The notes: generated by a model from the sequence alone, not told the origin. A stretch of 64,000 bases of DNA from Bos javanicus (GCF_032452875.1 NC_083890.1:46882483-46946482); one strand, 5' to 3'. Numbered from the stretch's first letter, positions 42,935-53,885 are shown. Translations and numbers: made by a program.

Positions 42935-45316
42935 ATATGATTATCTCAATAGATGCAGAGAAAGCCTTTAACAAAATTCAGCATCCATTTATAATAAAAA
43001 ATCTCCAGAAGGAACATACCTCAACATAATAAAAGCCATATATGATAAATCCTCAGCAAACATTATCCTCAATGGTGAAAAGCTGAAAGCATTTCCCCTA
43101 AAGTCAGGAACAAAACAAGGGTGCCCACTCTCATCACTACTATTCAACATAGTTTTGGAAGTTTTAGCCACGGCAATCAGAGAAGAAAAAGAAATAAAAG
43201 GAATCCAGCTTGGAAAAGAACTAGAACTCTCACTGTTTGCAGATGACATGATCCTCTACATAGAAAACCCTAAAGACTCCACCAGAAAATTACTAGAGCT
43301 AATCAGTGAATATAGTAAAGTTGCAGGATACAAAATTAACACACAGTCCCTTGCATTCCTATACACTAGCAATGAGAAAACAGAAAGAGAAATTAAGGAA
43401 ACAATTCCATTCACCATTGCAACAAAAAGAATAAAATACTTAGAAATAAATCTACCTAAAGAAACAAAACACCTATATATAGAAAACTATAAAACACTGA
43501 TGAAGAAATCAAAGATGACACAAATAGATGGAGAAATATACCAGGTTCATGGATTGGAAGAATCAATACAATGAAAATTAGTATATTACCCAAAGCAATC
43601 TATAAATTCAATGCAATCCCTATCAAGCTACCAGCAGTATTTTTCACAGAGCTAGAACAAATAATTTCACAATTTGTATGGAAATACTGAAAACCTCGAA
43701 TAGCCAAAGCAATCTTGAGAAAGAAGAATGATACTGGAGGAATCAACCTGCCTGACTTCAGACTATACTACAAAGCTACAGTCATCAAGACAGTATGGTA
43801 CTGGCACAAAGACAGAAATATAGATCAATGGAACAAAATAGAAAGCCCAGAGATAAATCCACGCACCTATGGACACCTTATTTTTAACAAAGTAGGCAAG
43901 AATATACAATGGAGAAAAGACAATCTCTTTAACAAGCGGTGCTGAGAAAACTGGTCAACCACTTGTAAAAGAATGAAACTAGAACACTTTCTAACACCAT
44001 ATACAAAAACAAACTCAAAATGGATTAAAGATCTAAATGTAAGAATAGAAACTATAAAACTCCTAGAGGAAAACATAGGCAAAACACTCTCTGACATAAA
44101 TCACAGCAGGATCCTCTATGTCCCACCTCCCAGAGTAATGGAAATAAAAGCAAAAATAAACAAATGGGACCTAATTAAACTTAAAAGCTTTTGCACAACA
44201 AAGGAAACTATAAGCAAGATGAAAAGACAGCCTTCAGAATAGGAGAAAATAATAGCAAACAAAGCAACTGACAAAGAATTAATTTAAAAAATATACAAGC
44301 AGCTCATGCAGCTCAATGCCAGAAAAATAAACGACCCAATCCAAACATGGGTCAGAGAACTAAGCAGACATTCCTCCAAAGAAGACATACAGATGGCTAA
44401 TAAACACATGAAAAGATGCTCAACATCACTCATTATCAGAGAAATGCAAATCAAAACCACAATGAGGTAACATGTCACGCCAGTGAGAATGGCTGCTATC
44501 CAAAAGTCTACAAGCAATAAGTGCTGGAGAGGGTGTGGAGAAAAGGAAACCCTCTTACACTGTTGGTGGGAATGCAAACTAGTACAGCCACTATGGAGAA
44601 CAGTGTGGAGATTCCTTAAAAAAATGGAAATAAAACTTCCATACTACCCAGAAATCCCATTGCTGGGTATACACACCAAGGAAACCAGAATTGAAAGAGA
44701 CACATGTACCCCAATGTTCATCACAGCACTGTTTACAATAGTTAGGACATGAAAGCAATCTAGATGTCCATCGGCAGATGAATGGACAAGAAAGCTGTGG
44801 TACATATATACAGTGGAGTATTACTCAGTTATTAGAAAGAATGCATTTGAATCAGTTCTAATGAGGTGGATGAAACTGGAGCCTATTATACAGAGTGAAG
44901 TGAGTCAGAAAGAAAAACACCCATACAGTATATTAATGCATATATATGGAATTTAGAAAGATGGTAATGATGACCCTATATGCAAGACAGCAAAAGAGAC
45001 ACAGATATAAAGAACAGACTTTTGGACCCTTTGGGAGAAGGCGAGGGTGGGATGATTTGAGAGAATAGTATTAAAACATGTATATTACCATATATGAAAT
45101 AGATCACCAGTCCAAGTCTGATGAATGCAACAGGGCACTCAAAGCCAGTGCACTGGGACCACCCTGAGGGGTGGGATGAGGAGGGTGGTGGGAGGGGGTT
45201 CATGATGGGGGACGTGTATACCCATGGCTGATTCATGTCAATGTATGGCAAAAACCACTACAATATTGTAAAGTAATTAGCCTCCAATTAAAATAAATAA
45301 ATTAATTAAAAAAGAA
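42935..45316 (+). pseudogene. L1 LINE, 2.4 kb, broken ORF2
   Basis: 5'-truncated ruminant L1 with the later two-thirds of ORF2, the 3' UTR and an A/T-rich tail. ORF2p is the endonuclease/reverse transcriptase that mobilises L1 and, in trans, SINEs. The RT catalytic Phe-Ala-Asp-Asp codons are intact at 43236-43247 in a 139-codon block (43155-43574). A frameshift before 43715 moves the frame to 43715-43945, 43973-44242 and 44483-44752, separated by stops. The last block keeps the C-terminal Cys-rich motif (CWRGCGEKETLLHCWWEC). The 3' UTR includes GGTGGGAGGGGGTTCATG and ends in AATAAATAAATTAATT. Endonuclease domain and ORF1 are missing. No matching target duplication found. Confidence 0.93.
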
Positions 45317-45461
45317 TTCTCATGAGTATGAGCTGGCCACAGAACACCACTAATTATAACCATAGAATTAAATAAGGATATGTATAGCTACACTTTATCA
45401 ATACATGGATGATTAAATAAATAATTTAATAGAATAGAAGGGAAAATTCTTCTGGAATTCT

Positions 45462-45595
45462 GAATTCTCCAGGCCAGAATACTAGAGTGAGTAACCTATC
45501 CCTTCTCCAGCAGATCTTCCCAACCCAGGAATCAAACCAGGGTCTCCTGCACTGCAGGAGGATTCTTTACCAACTGAGCTATGAGGGAAGCAGGG
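45462..45595 (-). mobile_element. Bov-tA SINE, partial
   Basis: GAATTCTCCAGGCCAGAATAC to TTTACCAACTGAGCTATGAGG, the head and adjacent body of an antisense Bov-tA. The Bov-A/BovB-like tail portion is missing. Confidence 0.88.
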
Positions 45596-45902
45596 GAATA
45601 TTCTTGCTTACAGTAAAAATTTAAGTAATAAATATAGAAGAAATGATGAAGGAGAAAACAATCAGTGGGTGCTGAATCTGGTGAGGAGGGGTTTAACAAG
45701 GAGCTGTACACAATCTCAAATGCTCTACAAATTACGTATTCATTACGTGTGAAAAATAATGACTTCACACTAGAAAGTCCTGATGTATATCATTTTAAAC
45801 AGTCAGTCTTAAGATCTGCAGAACTGGGGCAAACTGAAATCATATGCCTCTGTTAGGATGCTCTAGGGAGGACCAAGACTTTGTCTCTGTCGTGCCTTCT
45901 GT
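45596..45902. other. Single-copy DNA
   Basis: Nothing recognised in about 300 bp. Confidence 0.45.
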
Positions 45903-45994
45903 ATCAGTTTGAGATCTCCAGAGAAACAGAACCAATGGAATATTTTTACATACAGAGAGATTTTAAGGAATTGGCTCATTCAGTTCTGGGGATG

Positions 45995-46220
45995 TTATTG
46001 CTGTTGTTGTTTACTCACTAAGCTTTGTCCAGTTCTTTTGCCTCCCCATGGACTGTAGCCCTCCAAGTACCTCTGTCCATGGGATTTCCCAGGTAAGAAT
46101 ACTAGAGTGTGTTTCCATTTTCTACTCCAAGGGATTTTCCTGACCCAGGGATTGAACCTGCAACTTGTGTCTCCTGCATTGGCGGCAGATTCTTCACCAC
46201 TGAGCCACCAGGGAAGCCCC
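45995..46220 (-). mobile_element. Bov-tA SINE at serial target site
   Basis: TTATTGCTGTTGTTGTTTACTC to GAGCCACCAGGGAAGCCCC, antisense Bov-tA. AGTTCTGGGGATG (45982-45994) precedes it and AGTTGTGGGAATG (46221-46233) follows it: 11 of 13 identical, an aged target duplication. Confidence 0.92.
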
Positions 46221-46233
46221 AGTTGTGGGAATG

Positions 46234-46362
46234 CTGCTGCTGCTAAGTCGCTTCAGTCGTGTCCGACTCTGTGTGACCCCAGAGACAGCAGCCCACCAGG
46301 CTCCCCCGTCCATGGGATTTGCCAGGAAAGAGTACTGGAGTGTGTTGCCATTGCCTTCTCCG
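46234..46362 (-). mobile_element. One-monomer Bov-A2 derivative at serial target site
   Basis: CTGCTGCTAAGTCGCTTCAG to TTGCCATTGCCTTCTCCG: it has both outer ends of Bov-A2 but only one monomer and no linker. Flanked by AGTTGTGGGAATG at 46221-46233 and 46363-46375, identical. Confidence 0.92.
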
Positions 46363-46375
46363 AGTTGTGGGAATG

Positions 46376-46646
46376 CTGCTGCTGCTGCATTGCTTCAGTT
46401 GTGTCCAACTCTGTGCGACCCCATAGACGGCAGCCCACCAGGTTCCCCCATTCCCAGGATTCTCCAGGCAAGAACACTGGAGTGGGTTGCCATTTCCTTC
46501 GCCAATGCATGAAAGTGAAAAGTGAAAGTGAAGTCGCTCAGTCATGTCCGACTCTTAGCGACCCCATGGACTGCAGCCTACCAGGCTCCTCTGTCCATGG
46601 GATTTTCCAGGCAAGAGTACTGGAGTGGCATGCCATTGCCTTCTCC
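46376..46646 (-). mobile_element. Full-length Bov-A2 at serial target site
   Basis: CTGCTGCTGCTGCATTGCTTC to GCCATTGCCTTCTCC with both monomers and the linker near 46506-46530. The left flank is the 46363-46375 copy of the target; the right flank GTGGGAATA (46648-46656) matches its last bases. Confidence 0.94.
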
Positions 46647-46952
46647 GGTGGGAATAACAAGCCCCAAATCTTTAAGATAGGCCAGCAGGCTAGAAACTCA
46701 GGCAGTGTTTCTTCTATATTACAGTTTTGAGGCAGAATTCCTTCTTCTCCAGGAAACCAGAGTTTTGCTCTTACGGCCTTTGATTGATGAGATGAAGCCC
46801 ACTCACCTTATCATGGATACTAGCCTTTATTTAAAGTTAACTGAATGTGGATATCAGTCACATCTACTGGATACATTCATAGCAACATCTAGATTGGAGT
46901 GTAACCAAACAACTGTGCACCATAGCCTAGCTAAGAGGCCACATAAAATTTA

Positions 46953-47334
46953 ACCATTGCATCTGCCAAAAGGTCATAATCTGAACCTAGTCATGGAAAA
47001 CTAGATAAATACAAATGGGGATATTTCATAAAATAACAGGACTATGGAATCCAAAATACATCAAGTAAAGGACAGAAAAAAAGAAAGGCTAAGGAACTGA
47101 TTTCAATTATGTTGACCAAAGACACGTGTCGATTACATTTAAAGTGGGATCTTGATGTCATATGGTATTGCATGAAGAACATTGCTGGGGCAATTTGTGA
47201 AATTAGGTTTCAGAGTGTGGATTAGACAGTGTTCTTATTTTGATAATTTTGTTGTGGCTATATAAGAGAAATTCCTTCTTCTTAGGAAGTCCATGCTGAA
47301 ATGGTAGAGATAGGGTGCACACTCTCTCCGTTTT
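46953..47334. other. Unassigned DNA
   Basis: Possible old repeat at 47160-47280 (TTGATAATTTTGTTGTGGC), not named. Confidence 0.35.
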
Positions 47335-47428
47335 ACTCTCTACATTCGGCAGAATAATGGTCCTCAAATGATGTCTGAATCCCAACACCTGTAAATATGT
47401 TTCCATTTTTGTTGTTGTTTTTCCTTGA

Positions 47429-47638
47429 GAAGCATTCATGCTCACGCTTAGTCATATCTGACACTTTATGATGCCATGGACTAGCCCACCAGATTCTTCT
47501 GTCCATAGACTTCTCCAGGCAAGAATACTATAGAGGATTGACATTTTCCTCCTCCTGGGATCTTCCGGACCAGGGATCAAACACTAGTCTCCTGCATTGC
47601 AAGAGGATTCTTGACTTTCTGAGCCACTGGGGGAAGCC
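47429..47638 (-). mobile_element. Bov-tA SINE, diverged
   Basis: Antisense, CATGCTCACGCTTAGTCATATC to CTGAGCCACTGGGGGAAGCC, inside the LTR-like repeat. Confidence 0.87.
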
Positions 47639-48074
47639 AAATATATTTCCTTACAGGACAACAAAAGACCTTGCATATGTGATTAAGTTAAGGATCTTGA
47701 GATGAGGAGATTCTCCTGGATTATCGCAGTGAGCCCAGTGTAATCACAAGTGTCTTGTAAGTGAAAGAAGGTGGCAAGCGAATCAGAATCTGAGGAGGAG
47801 CAGGTGGGACAGGTGTAGAGCTCAGAGTGACACAGCTACTAAGTAGCTTTAAAAGTGGAGGAATGCCACAGCCAAGGGATACAGGCAGCCCTCTAGAGGC
47901 TGGAAGACAAGGCAGCCTGTAGATGCCAAAGAAGGCAAGGCCGATTCTCACAAACCCCTCAAGAAGACTCTGCTGACATTCTGCTTTTACCTCCAGAAGA
48001 TCCATTCTGACCTCGGAAGTCCAGAACTATAGGAAAATAAACCTGCGTTGTTTCAAAGAACTGACCTTACAGCG

Positions 48075-48268
48075 CTGTGTTGTGAGTCCTAAGTCACTTC
48101 CGTTGTGTCTGACTCTTTGTGAGCCTATGGACAGCAGCCTGCCAGGCTCCTCTGTCCTTGGGATTCTCCTGGCATGAATACTGGAGTGAGTTGCCATTTC
48201 CTTCTTCAGGGGATCTTCCCGACCCAGGGATCTATTATGTCTCCTGCATTCACAGGGGGGTTCTTTAT
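48075..48268 (-). mobile_element. Bov-tA SINE
   Basis: Antisense, GTGTTGTGAGTCCTAAGTC to a damaged head (TTCACAGGGGGGTTCTTTAT). The LTR-like repeat resumes after it. Confidence 0.87.
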
Positions 48269-48313
48269 TACTAATGAATGTGTTATAATAACCAAAGAAA
48301 ACTAATATACCCT

Positions 48314-49358
48314 CAAGTAATTCAGAAAAAAATCTGTATTTATTTGAAACTATGTACAGAGATGATATATAATAAAGCAAACATAAAACATTAGCAAATT
48401 TTGCTTAAGAATCTCTAGCAGCTTTTTTTTTTATTACTGTTGGAAATTCTTTTGAAGTTTGAAACAAAACTTAAGTTTGAAATGAAACTTAAATAAAATG
48501 AAAATGAGCAAGAAAGTCACTGGGTTTTAAGGATATTTAAATATTATGAAATAGTTGCAATTAAATGGCTGTATAGAATTAGCTTCAAATAAAACAGGGA
48601 GGAGGGACATGTGTGGGGCATGAATAGGGCAGTGTGTGCTGTGGATGAACGCTTGTTAGGAATGGGCAATGCGGAAAAAGTTTGTACTCTTTTGTCTGCT
48701 TTTACATGTGTTTCGAATTATTCTTAAAAAGTTAAAAAATAGGATGATGTTATCTAAAAATCTATGGGAGGGAAAATGATGCAATGCAAACATTCATGTA
48801 TCAATCAGTCCATCTGGGGAGTAGCAGCCTCAGTTGGAAAAATTTCAAAAAAAAAAAAAAGAAAAAGGTCTAAATTCAGTCTGGTGCCATATCAGCTTAA
48901 TATATTTTATTTACTTGAACAGATAAAGCAGGAAACAAGAGGTTTTTTTCTGAGTGTGTCAGCCAGTCGACATTAACCTTTCTCTATGATCAGTGCTACT
49001 CTCTGCAGCTTCTAGTTTGTTTAGCTTTTCGTTATAATTGCAGGCACTACCGTGAGTGTTTGGTATACTGTTGAAAATAGCAGTATTGGAAAAAACTGGA
49101 TGTCACTTAAGATATGGTCCTTGGATAAACATCACATGCTCCTGGCTTTCTTACAAAATGGGTAAGCACTGAGTCTCTTTTTGGCCGCTGAAGCCACTTT
49201 TATTTTCCTGAAGCCTTCTAGTTAGCAGGTGGCTTGAAGAGACCGTGGAAAGGGACAGACAGCACGCATGTGAATTACTGTCTTCCTGGCCTTCACCTGT
49301 CCCCTCTTCTTGAACAAACAACAAACGTATAAAAGCATTAAGGATATTAAAAACAAAG
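48314..49358. other. Single-copy DNA
   Basis: T-run at 48424-48433 and A-run at 48847-48860; otherwise unrecognised. No gene seen. Confidence 0.45.
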
Positions 49359-49553
49359 TGAAAGTATTAGTCACTCAGTCGTGTCCGACTTTTTGAGACC
49401 GACCCTATAGACTGTAGCCCGCCAGGATCCTCATTCTCCAGGCGAGAATGCTGGAGTGGGTTGTCATTCCCTTCTCTAGGGTACCTTCTTGACCCAGGGA
49501 TTGAACCCGGGTCTCCTGCATTGCAGGCGGATTCTTTACCATCTGAGCCACCA
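49359..49553 (-). mobile_element. Bov-tA SINE, left arm of head-to-head pair
   Basis: Antisense Bov-tA, GTGAAAGTATTAGTCACTC to TTACCATCTGAGCCACC. A B-box-like GATTGAACCCGGGTCTCC is kept in antisense. Confidence 0.92.
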
Positions 49554-49566
49554 TATTTACATACAA

Positions 49567-49785
49567 GGGGGCTTCCCAGTTGGTGCTAGTGGTAAAGAAC
49601 CCGCCTGCCAATGCAGGAGACAAGAGACCCCTGGATCCTGGGTCAGGAAGATCCCTTGGAGTGGGGCACAGCAACTCACTCCAATATTCTTGCCTGGGAA
49701 ATCCCATGGAGAGTGGAGCGTGGTGGGCTACAGTTCTTGGGTTCGCAAAGAGTCAGATACGACTAAAGTGGCTTAGCACAGCAGA
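49567..49785 (+). mobile_element. Bov-tA SINE, right arm of head-to-head pair
   Basis: Sense Bov-tA, GGGGCTTCCCAGTTGGTGC to AAAGTGGCTTAGCACAGCAG. Its head begins 13 bp after the head of the antisense copy ends. Confidence 0.92.
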
Positions 49786-50084
49786 CAGGAAAAAAAAGAA
49801 AACTAAAACAGTCCAAATAGAGAACCTAACTTTTTGCCCTTTCCCCAATGCAAGAAACAAATGAGAGCATGCATTTCTTGGCCAGATTCAACGAATTTAA
49901 ATTCTCCATTAGCATATAATAGGTTTAGGTTTATAAATCCCTTTGAGTGTGGGAATCACTGAGGGGAAAAAACAAAACAAAACAAAAAACACACCACTCT
50001 GCAAGCTATGGCTCAAATAAGCTCCAACGGTTATTTTAGAATCCACTGTGCCTGTAAAGAGAAACATAATCTGTTCGATGAGTG
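49786..50084. repeat. Unique DNA with a CAAAA-rich patch
   Basis: A run of A4-6C units lies at 49966-49991. Otherwise unassigned. Confidence 0.6.
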
Positions 50085-50345
50085 TCAATTTTTTTTTTTT
50101 AATAGCAAGATTTTTTTAAAAAGCCATTTCAATCTCCGAGAGATTGAATGACCATGTTTGATGACAAGCCAGATGGCAGCCGCTCTCTGGACCCGGTGCC
50201 AAGAAGCTTGACAGGGGCTGCAATTTACCTTCCGCGGTGAGGCTGGCCGCGGAGCACAGCGCAGCTGCGGGCGCACAGGCGGCTGCCGGAGGTGGGAGCA
50301 CAGTTGGTTCCCTCCCAGTTTGGATGGAGCAGGTAAGGGGCTGAA
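50085..50345. promoter_or_regulatory. Small CpG-dense block, candidate regulatory element or exon
   Basis: Following a T-run at 50091-50100, the sequence becomes GC-rich, with 11 CpGs between 50181 and 50288, far above the AT-rich, CpG-poor surroundings. A consensus-like splice donor, CAG/GTAAGG, lies at 50330-50338. No ruminant repeat explains the block. On the minus strand a 147-codon open stretch (50116-50559) crosses it, the longest here outside a recognised mobile element, but it shows no domain. It may be a conserved noncoding element, an alternative promoter or first exon, or chance. Confidence 0.4.
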
Positions 50346-51930
50346 TCAGTACCCGGCAATTATGGAGTTGGCATGCGCTGCATTGTTTACTCACAGTAAT
50401 ATTCCTACTGGACTTTATTAAAACACCATCTGTTGTCAGGGCAGACAAAGAATTCAAACACAAATCCAGAGCAAGGCACAGGCAGGGAGGGAAAGGGAGG
50501 GCACACGCGTGTGTGTCAGAGTCACGCTGCAGGATAGAGTTGTGTTTCCAAGAGGCCACCTTTGACCCCGAAGGTCATCTCGAACGCGATATTCTCCTTC
50601 TCCCAGATTTCTGTGTGTTAGTCTCCACCGTCAGCGAGGCACACGCGATTTGCAGTCCAAATGAAGTTGGCCAGTGTGTGAGTCAGGCTGGAATAGAAGG
50701 CAGTGAGTGCATGCATCTGGGGGTGGGAGGGTGGGGGTGGAATCCCAGTCACATTAGCACGACTACAAATTAAAACCAAAATGAGGGAAAGTAAAGTTGT
50801 CCCCGTGAACGATGCTCAGAGTACATTTCTCAGTTAGCGTTCAGAATATAGGCTGACTAATAAAGGATATCTGCCAATCATAATACCTCCAGGGCACAAG
50901 GAAAAGTGACTGTTTTTTACAATCAGCTGTTTTCTCTCACTTTTTCAAGTCCTGCAGATGGGGATCAGATATTTCTAATACACAGCTGGTCTCTACAAAT
51001 GGCCAAGTGTAATTTTTCATCCACCAGCCTACAATTCCAGGTGAAATTAATTAGTCAGAATTCCTCATCGGATAATATACTAATAAAATGTGATGCAAGT
51101 AATTAAATATGCAAATATGAGAAAGACAGCATTAAAACTCTGATGTGTCATTTCAACTTCACAAAAAGACATCTGTCTGTTTGGATACTGAGTGCAGAAA
51201 AAACCCCGCCAAACCTTAAAATAAAAGGGTAAACCAGTGTCAATTCATGTGGCAAAGTGAAACCTGCGGGAAAAAAATGATCCTCCAACAGGCACTGACT
51301 TCCTTCTGGGTGAAAGAGTTGGCTCATTGAAAATATAAATTCACATATTATGGAGCAAATGAATTTGGAGCATTTGGGGGAAGCCAAAGGGAATGCTCAC
51401 ACAGTGTATGATGTCATAGTCTGCTTTGCCTAACACTCAGACCCTTGATATTCTCGCCAGGATAGGAGCAGTCATTTTAATTTACAGAAATGCTGTTTAC
51501 CACTTTGCAAGCCGTACCAATATTTACAGAGAATTCAATGAATGAATGAAAAGAAGCAGCTGCGACGCCTTCCACCTCATTGCCCACTTCATCTCTAACT
51601 CTCCTCCTCGGTACTGTCTTATTTATAGTCATTTGTTGAGCAATGGATTGGACCTGCAGCATTCAACATGCCAGTGCAAGTTCACTAAATACTTCACAAT
51701 TCCTGTTATGAGTTTTCCCTTTCCTAAGTGTGTTCTGCAGAGAATCCTATGATTGACTTACTATACTCTGGATTTATATTTTTAATAGGCTTTTAAAATG
51801 TGTGACTATGCCAGATATATATTGTTTTTCTAAAACTGCTTTTAAGATGGTTTTAAGCTTGTCTCGAATGTCATGGTTTCCTATTAATATTTTGCCCTTT
51901 GGTAATATACATATGCCATAGGATCAGTTA
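50346..51930. other. 1.6 kb without recognisable repeats
   Basis: Continuous complex sequence free of SINEs and LINEs. A short alternating CACGCGTGTGTG run lies near 50501-50516 and a G-rich patch near 50718-50736. The 51460-51740 part has balanced composition with CAGCTG and TTATTTATAG motifs and might be conserved. No exon supported. Confidence 0.4.
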
Positions 51931-52760
51931 CTGTAGAGGATGTCTTAAAAAATACAAAAAGACACAATTCTTACCTTCTGGAATCTTAAAATTTAGTTGG
52001 GGAGATGAGATATTAATACATGTTGAAACAACAGAAAACAATATCAAGTTATACAAGATGAACAGGCTATATAAGTAATTGAAGGCCTGAGTTTACCAAG
52101 AAAGAATGAATTAGTGACTTGATTGTAACAAGTGCAAAATATGGTTAAGAAAACCTTGCAGAATCTAAGTGACCTTGTAAATTTGTTCCTGTTATGTGGG
52201 AAGAATTTTGTTTAGATGCCACACCAGTAACTGGATCAAACCAAGTGAGGCTTCATATCTGATGGTTGCTGTGCCCCAAAACTGTGCTTCCCAGGTGGCA
52301 CTAGAGGTAAAGAACCTGCCTGCCAGTGCAGGAAGCATAAGAGACGCAGGTTCAATCCCTGGGTCGGGAAGATCCCCTGGAGGAGGGCATGGCAACCCAC
52401 TCCAGGATTCTTGCCTGGAGAATCCCATGGACAGAGAAGCCTGGTGGGCTCTGTCCGTAAGGTCACAAAAAGTCAGACATGACTTAGTATGCATGCACAT
52501 GACCTAAGCTAGAGCAGGTGGGCTTTTTATCAGAATGGCAGATATTGAGCTTGAGCCATGCTTGAAAGGAGGGAGTCTAAAGTCAAAGACAAAATAACTG
52601 TCTGTAGCATCAGGTCTGAGGATGAGATCTAACCACACACAGAATGACAGTGTTGCAGGGTCTGAAGACAGGAAAAGCTGGAACAGGTTAAGAACTGGCT
52701 TATGAGTGAACTGAGAACAAAGGCCAGGATGATTGTGTGGTGATCAGAGCCTGGAACTTA
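51931..52760 (+). mobile_element. Possible ancient L2-class relic around a SINE
   Basis: TTACCTTCTGGAATCTTAAAA with TTAGTTGGGGAGATGAGATA, and after the SINE GCTTGAGCCATGCTTGAAAG, TTGCAGGGTCTGAAGACAGG and AACAAAGGCCAGGATGATTG, follow the order of a common old mammalian repeat. Weak similarity only. Confidence 0.35.
52282..52497 (+). mobile_element. Bov-tA SINE
   Basis: Sense, GTGCTTCCCAGGTGGCAC to AGACATGACTTAGTATGC, with B-box-like GGTTCAATCCCTGGGTCGG. Confidence 0.93.
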
Positions 52761-52969
52761 GCTGGTATGAAGTAGGGACCCATAAAAATGTGTTGCTGTT
52801 TTATCCCATGGTATGCATTTAATACAGTTTTCTCTTTCACACTGATAGAAATTGATCCTACTTTTTTTAAAAAAAACCATAGGATCACTGTCTTTGAATT
52901 ATTATTCACTACATCACTTCATTACCATGAGAAGTTGACAAATACATAGCCATCTACACAGAACCCAAA

Positions 52970-53476
52970 CAGTATATTAAAAAGCGGAGACATCACTGCT
53001 GACAAAGCCCCATCTAGTCAAAGCAATGGTTTTTCCAGTAGTCATGTATGGATGTGAGAGTTGGACCATAAAGAAGGCTGAACGCCGAAGAATTGTTGCT
53101 TTCAAACTGTGGTGCTGGAGAAGACTCTTGAGAGTCCCTTGGATTGCAAAGAGATCAAACCAGTCAACCCTAAAGGAAATCAACCCTGAATATTCACTGG
53201 AAGGACTGATATTGAAACTGAAGCTCCAATACTTTGGACACTTGATGCGAAGTGCCGACTCATTGGAAAAGACCCTGATGCTGGAAAAGTTTGAAGACAA
53301 AAGGAGAAGGGAGTGGCAGAGGATGAGATGGTTAGATAGCGTCACGGACTCAATGGACATGAATTTGAGCAGACTCCTGGAGATAGTGGAGAGCAGGGAA
53401 GCCTGGCGTGCTGTGGTCCATGGGGTCGCAAAGAGTTGGACACAACTGAGCGACTGAACACCACCACCACCACCAA
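52970..53476 (+). mobile_element. BovB 3' part, 0.5 kb, with CCA-repeat tail
   Basis: Sense BovB from AGTATATTAAAAAGCGGAG. The RT C-terminal region is open for 143 codons (53026-53457), the longest uninterrupted BovB 3' frame in the window after the 181-codon antisense shadow is set aside. It ends CTGAGCGACTGAA followed by repeated CCA instead of the usual AACTG units. Confidence 0.93.
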
Positions 53477-53845
53477 ATGACTAGAAAGGTTGAAAGAGAC
53501 TTTTTGATAAAATATTACACAAAAGAGTTCTTTCTATATGATCACATTTAACCTGCCCCTCGCTCTCATTTTCCCCAGCGCTCACTCTTTCTAATGTTTC
53601 TCCCCTGGAAAATCCAATGGCAGTCACTTTTAGCTGAGTGATTATGCTTAGAGAAGAGCAAGAACAAAGAGCTCCGTTCCTTTTACCTCCATAGTTCTTC
53701 CTTTCACCTACCATACCAAACGTGGCCCCTCTTGACTGCAGTTGGTGTCTTCACACGTACGCCGTTGGCTTTTGACATTTATTCATAACACAGTCATTCT
53801 CTTGCTCCCCAGAAGGATTTAGTTTGAAAACTTCAGAAGGATCAC
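53477..53845. other. Single-copy DNA
   Basis: Nothing recognised. Confidence 0.45.
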
Positions 53846-53885
53846 AAGGCGGATTCTTGACCACTGGACCACCAGGGAGGCCCCC
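53846..53885 (-). mobile_element. SINE head fragment, 40 bp
   Basis: GGCGGATTCTTGACCACTGG then ACCACCAGGGAGGCCCCC, the tRNA-derived head of an antisense Bov-tA or CHR-type SINE. Confidence 0.75.

Larger units (their letters stand above)
45903..46952. mobile_element. Ancient mammalian repeat hosting three SINEs
   Basis: The left part has TTTGAGATCTCCAGAGAAAC, AGAACCAATGGAATATTTTT and AAGGAATTGGCTCATTCAG. The right part from about 46657 has CAAGCCCCAAATCTTTAAG, GGCCTTTGATTGATGAGATG, GTAACCAAACAACTGTGCAC and ACATAAAATTTAACCATTGC. The order matches a well-known old mammalian interspersed repeat that I cannot name with certainty. The SINEs described below account for the centre. Confidence 0.5.
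47335..48313 (+). mobile_element. Old LTR-like repeat split by two SINEs
   Basis: CAGAATAATGGTCCTCAAATG, AACACCTGTAAATATGTTTCC, then after a SINE GATTAAGTTAAGGATCTTGA, GATTCTCCTGGATTATCGC, GTAATCACAAGTGTCTTG, GAAGTCCAGAACTATAGGAA and, after a second SINE, TGTTATAATAACCAAAGAAA. This is the order of a common mammalian MaLR-like LTR. The subfamily is not assigned. Confidence 0.5.

Noticed and set aside
46107..46730. 207-codon plus-strand open frame
   Set aside because: It runs through two antisense SINEs and a Bov-A2 dimer; Bov-A units happen to be open in several frames.
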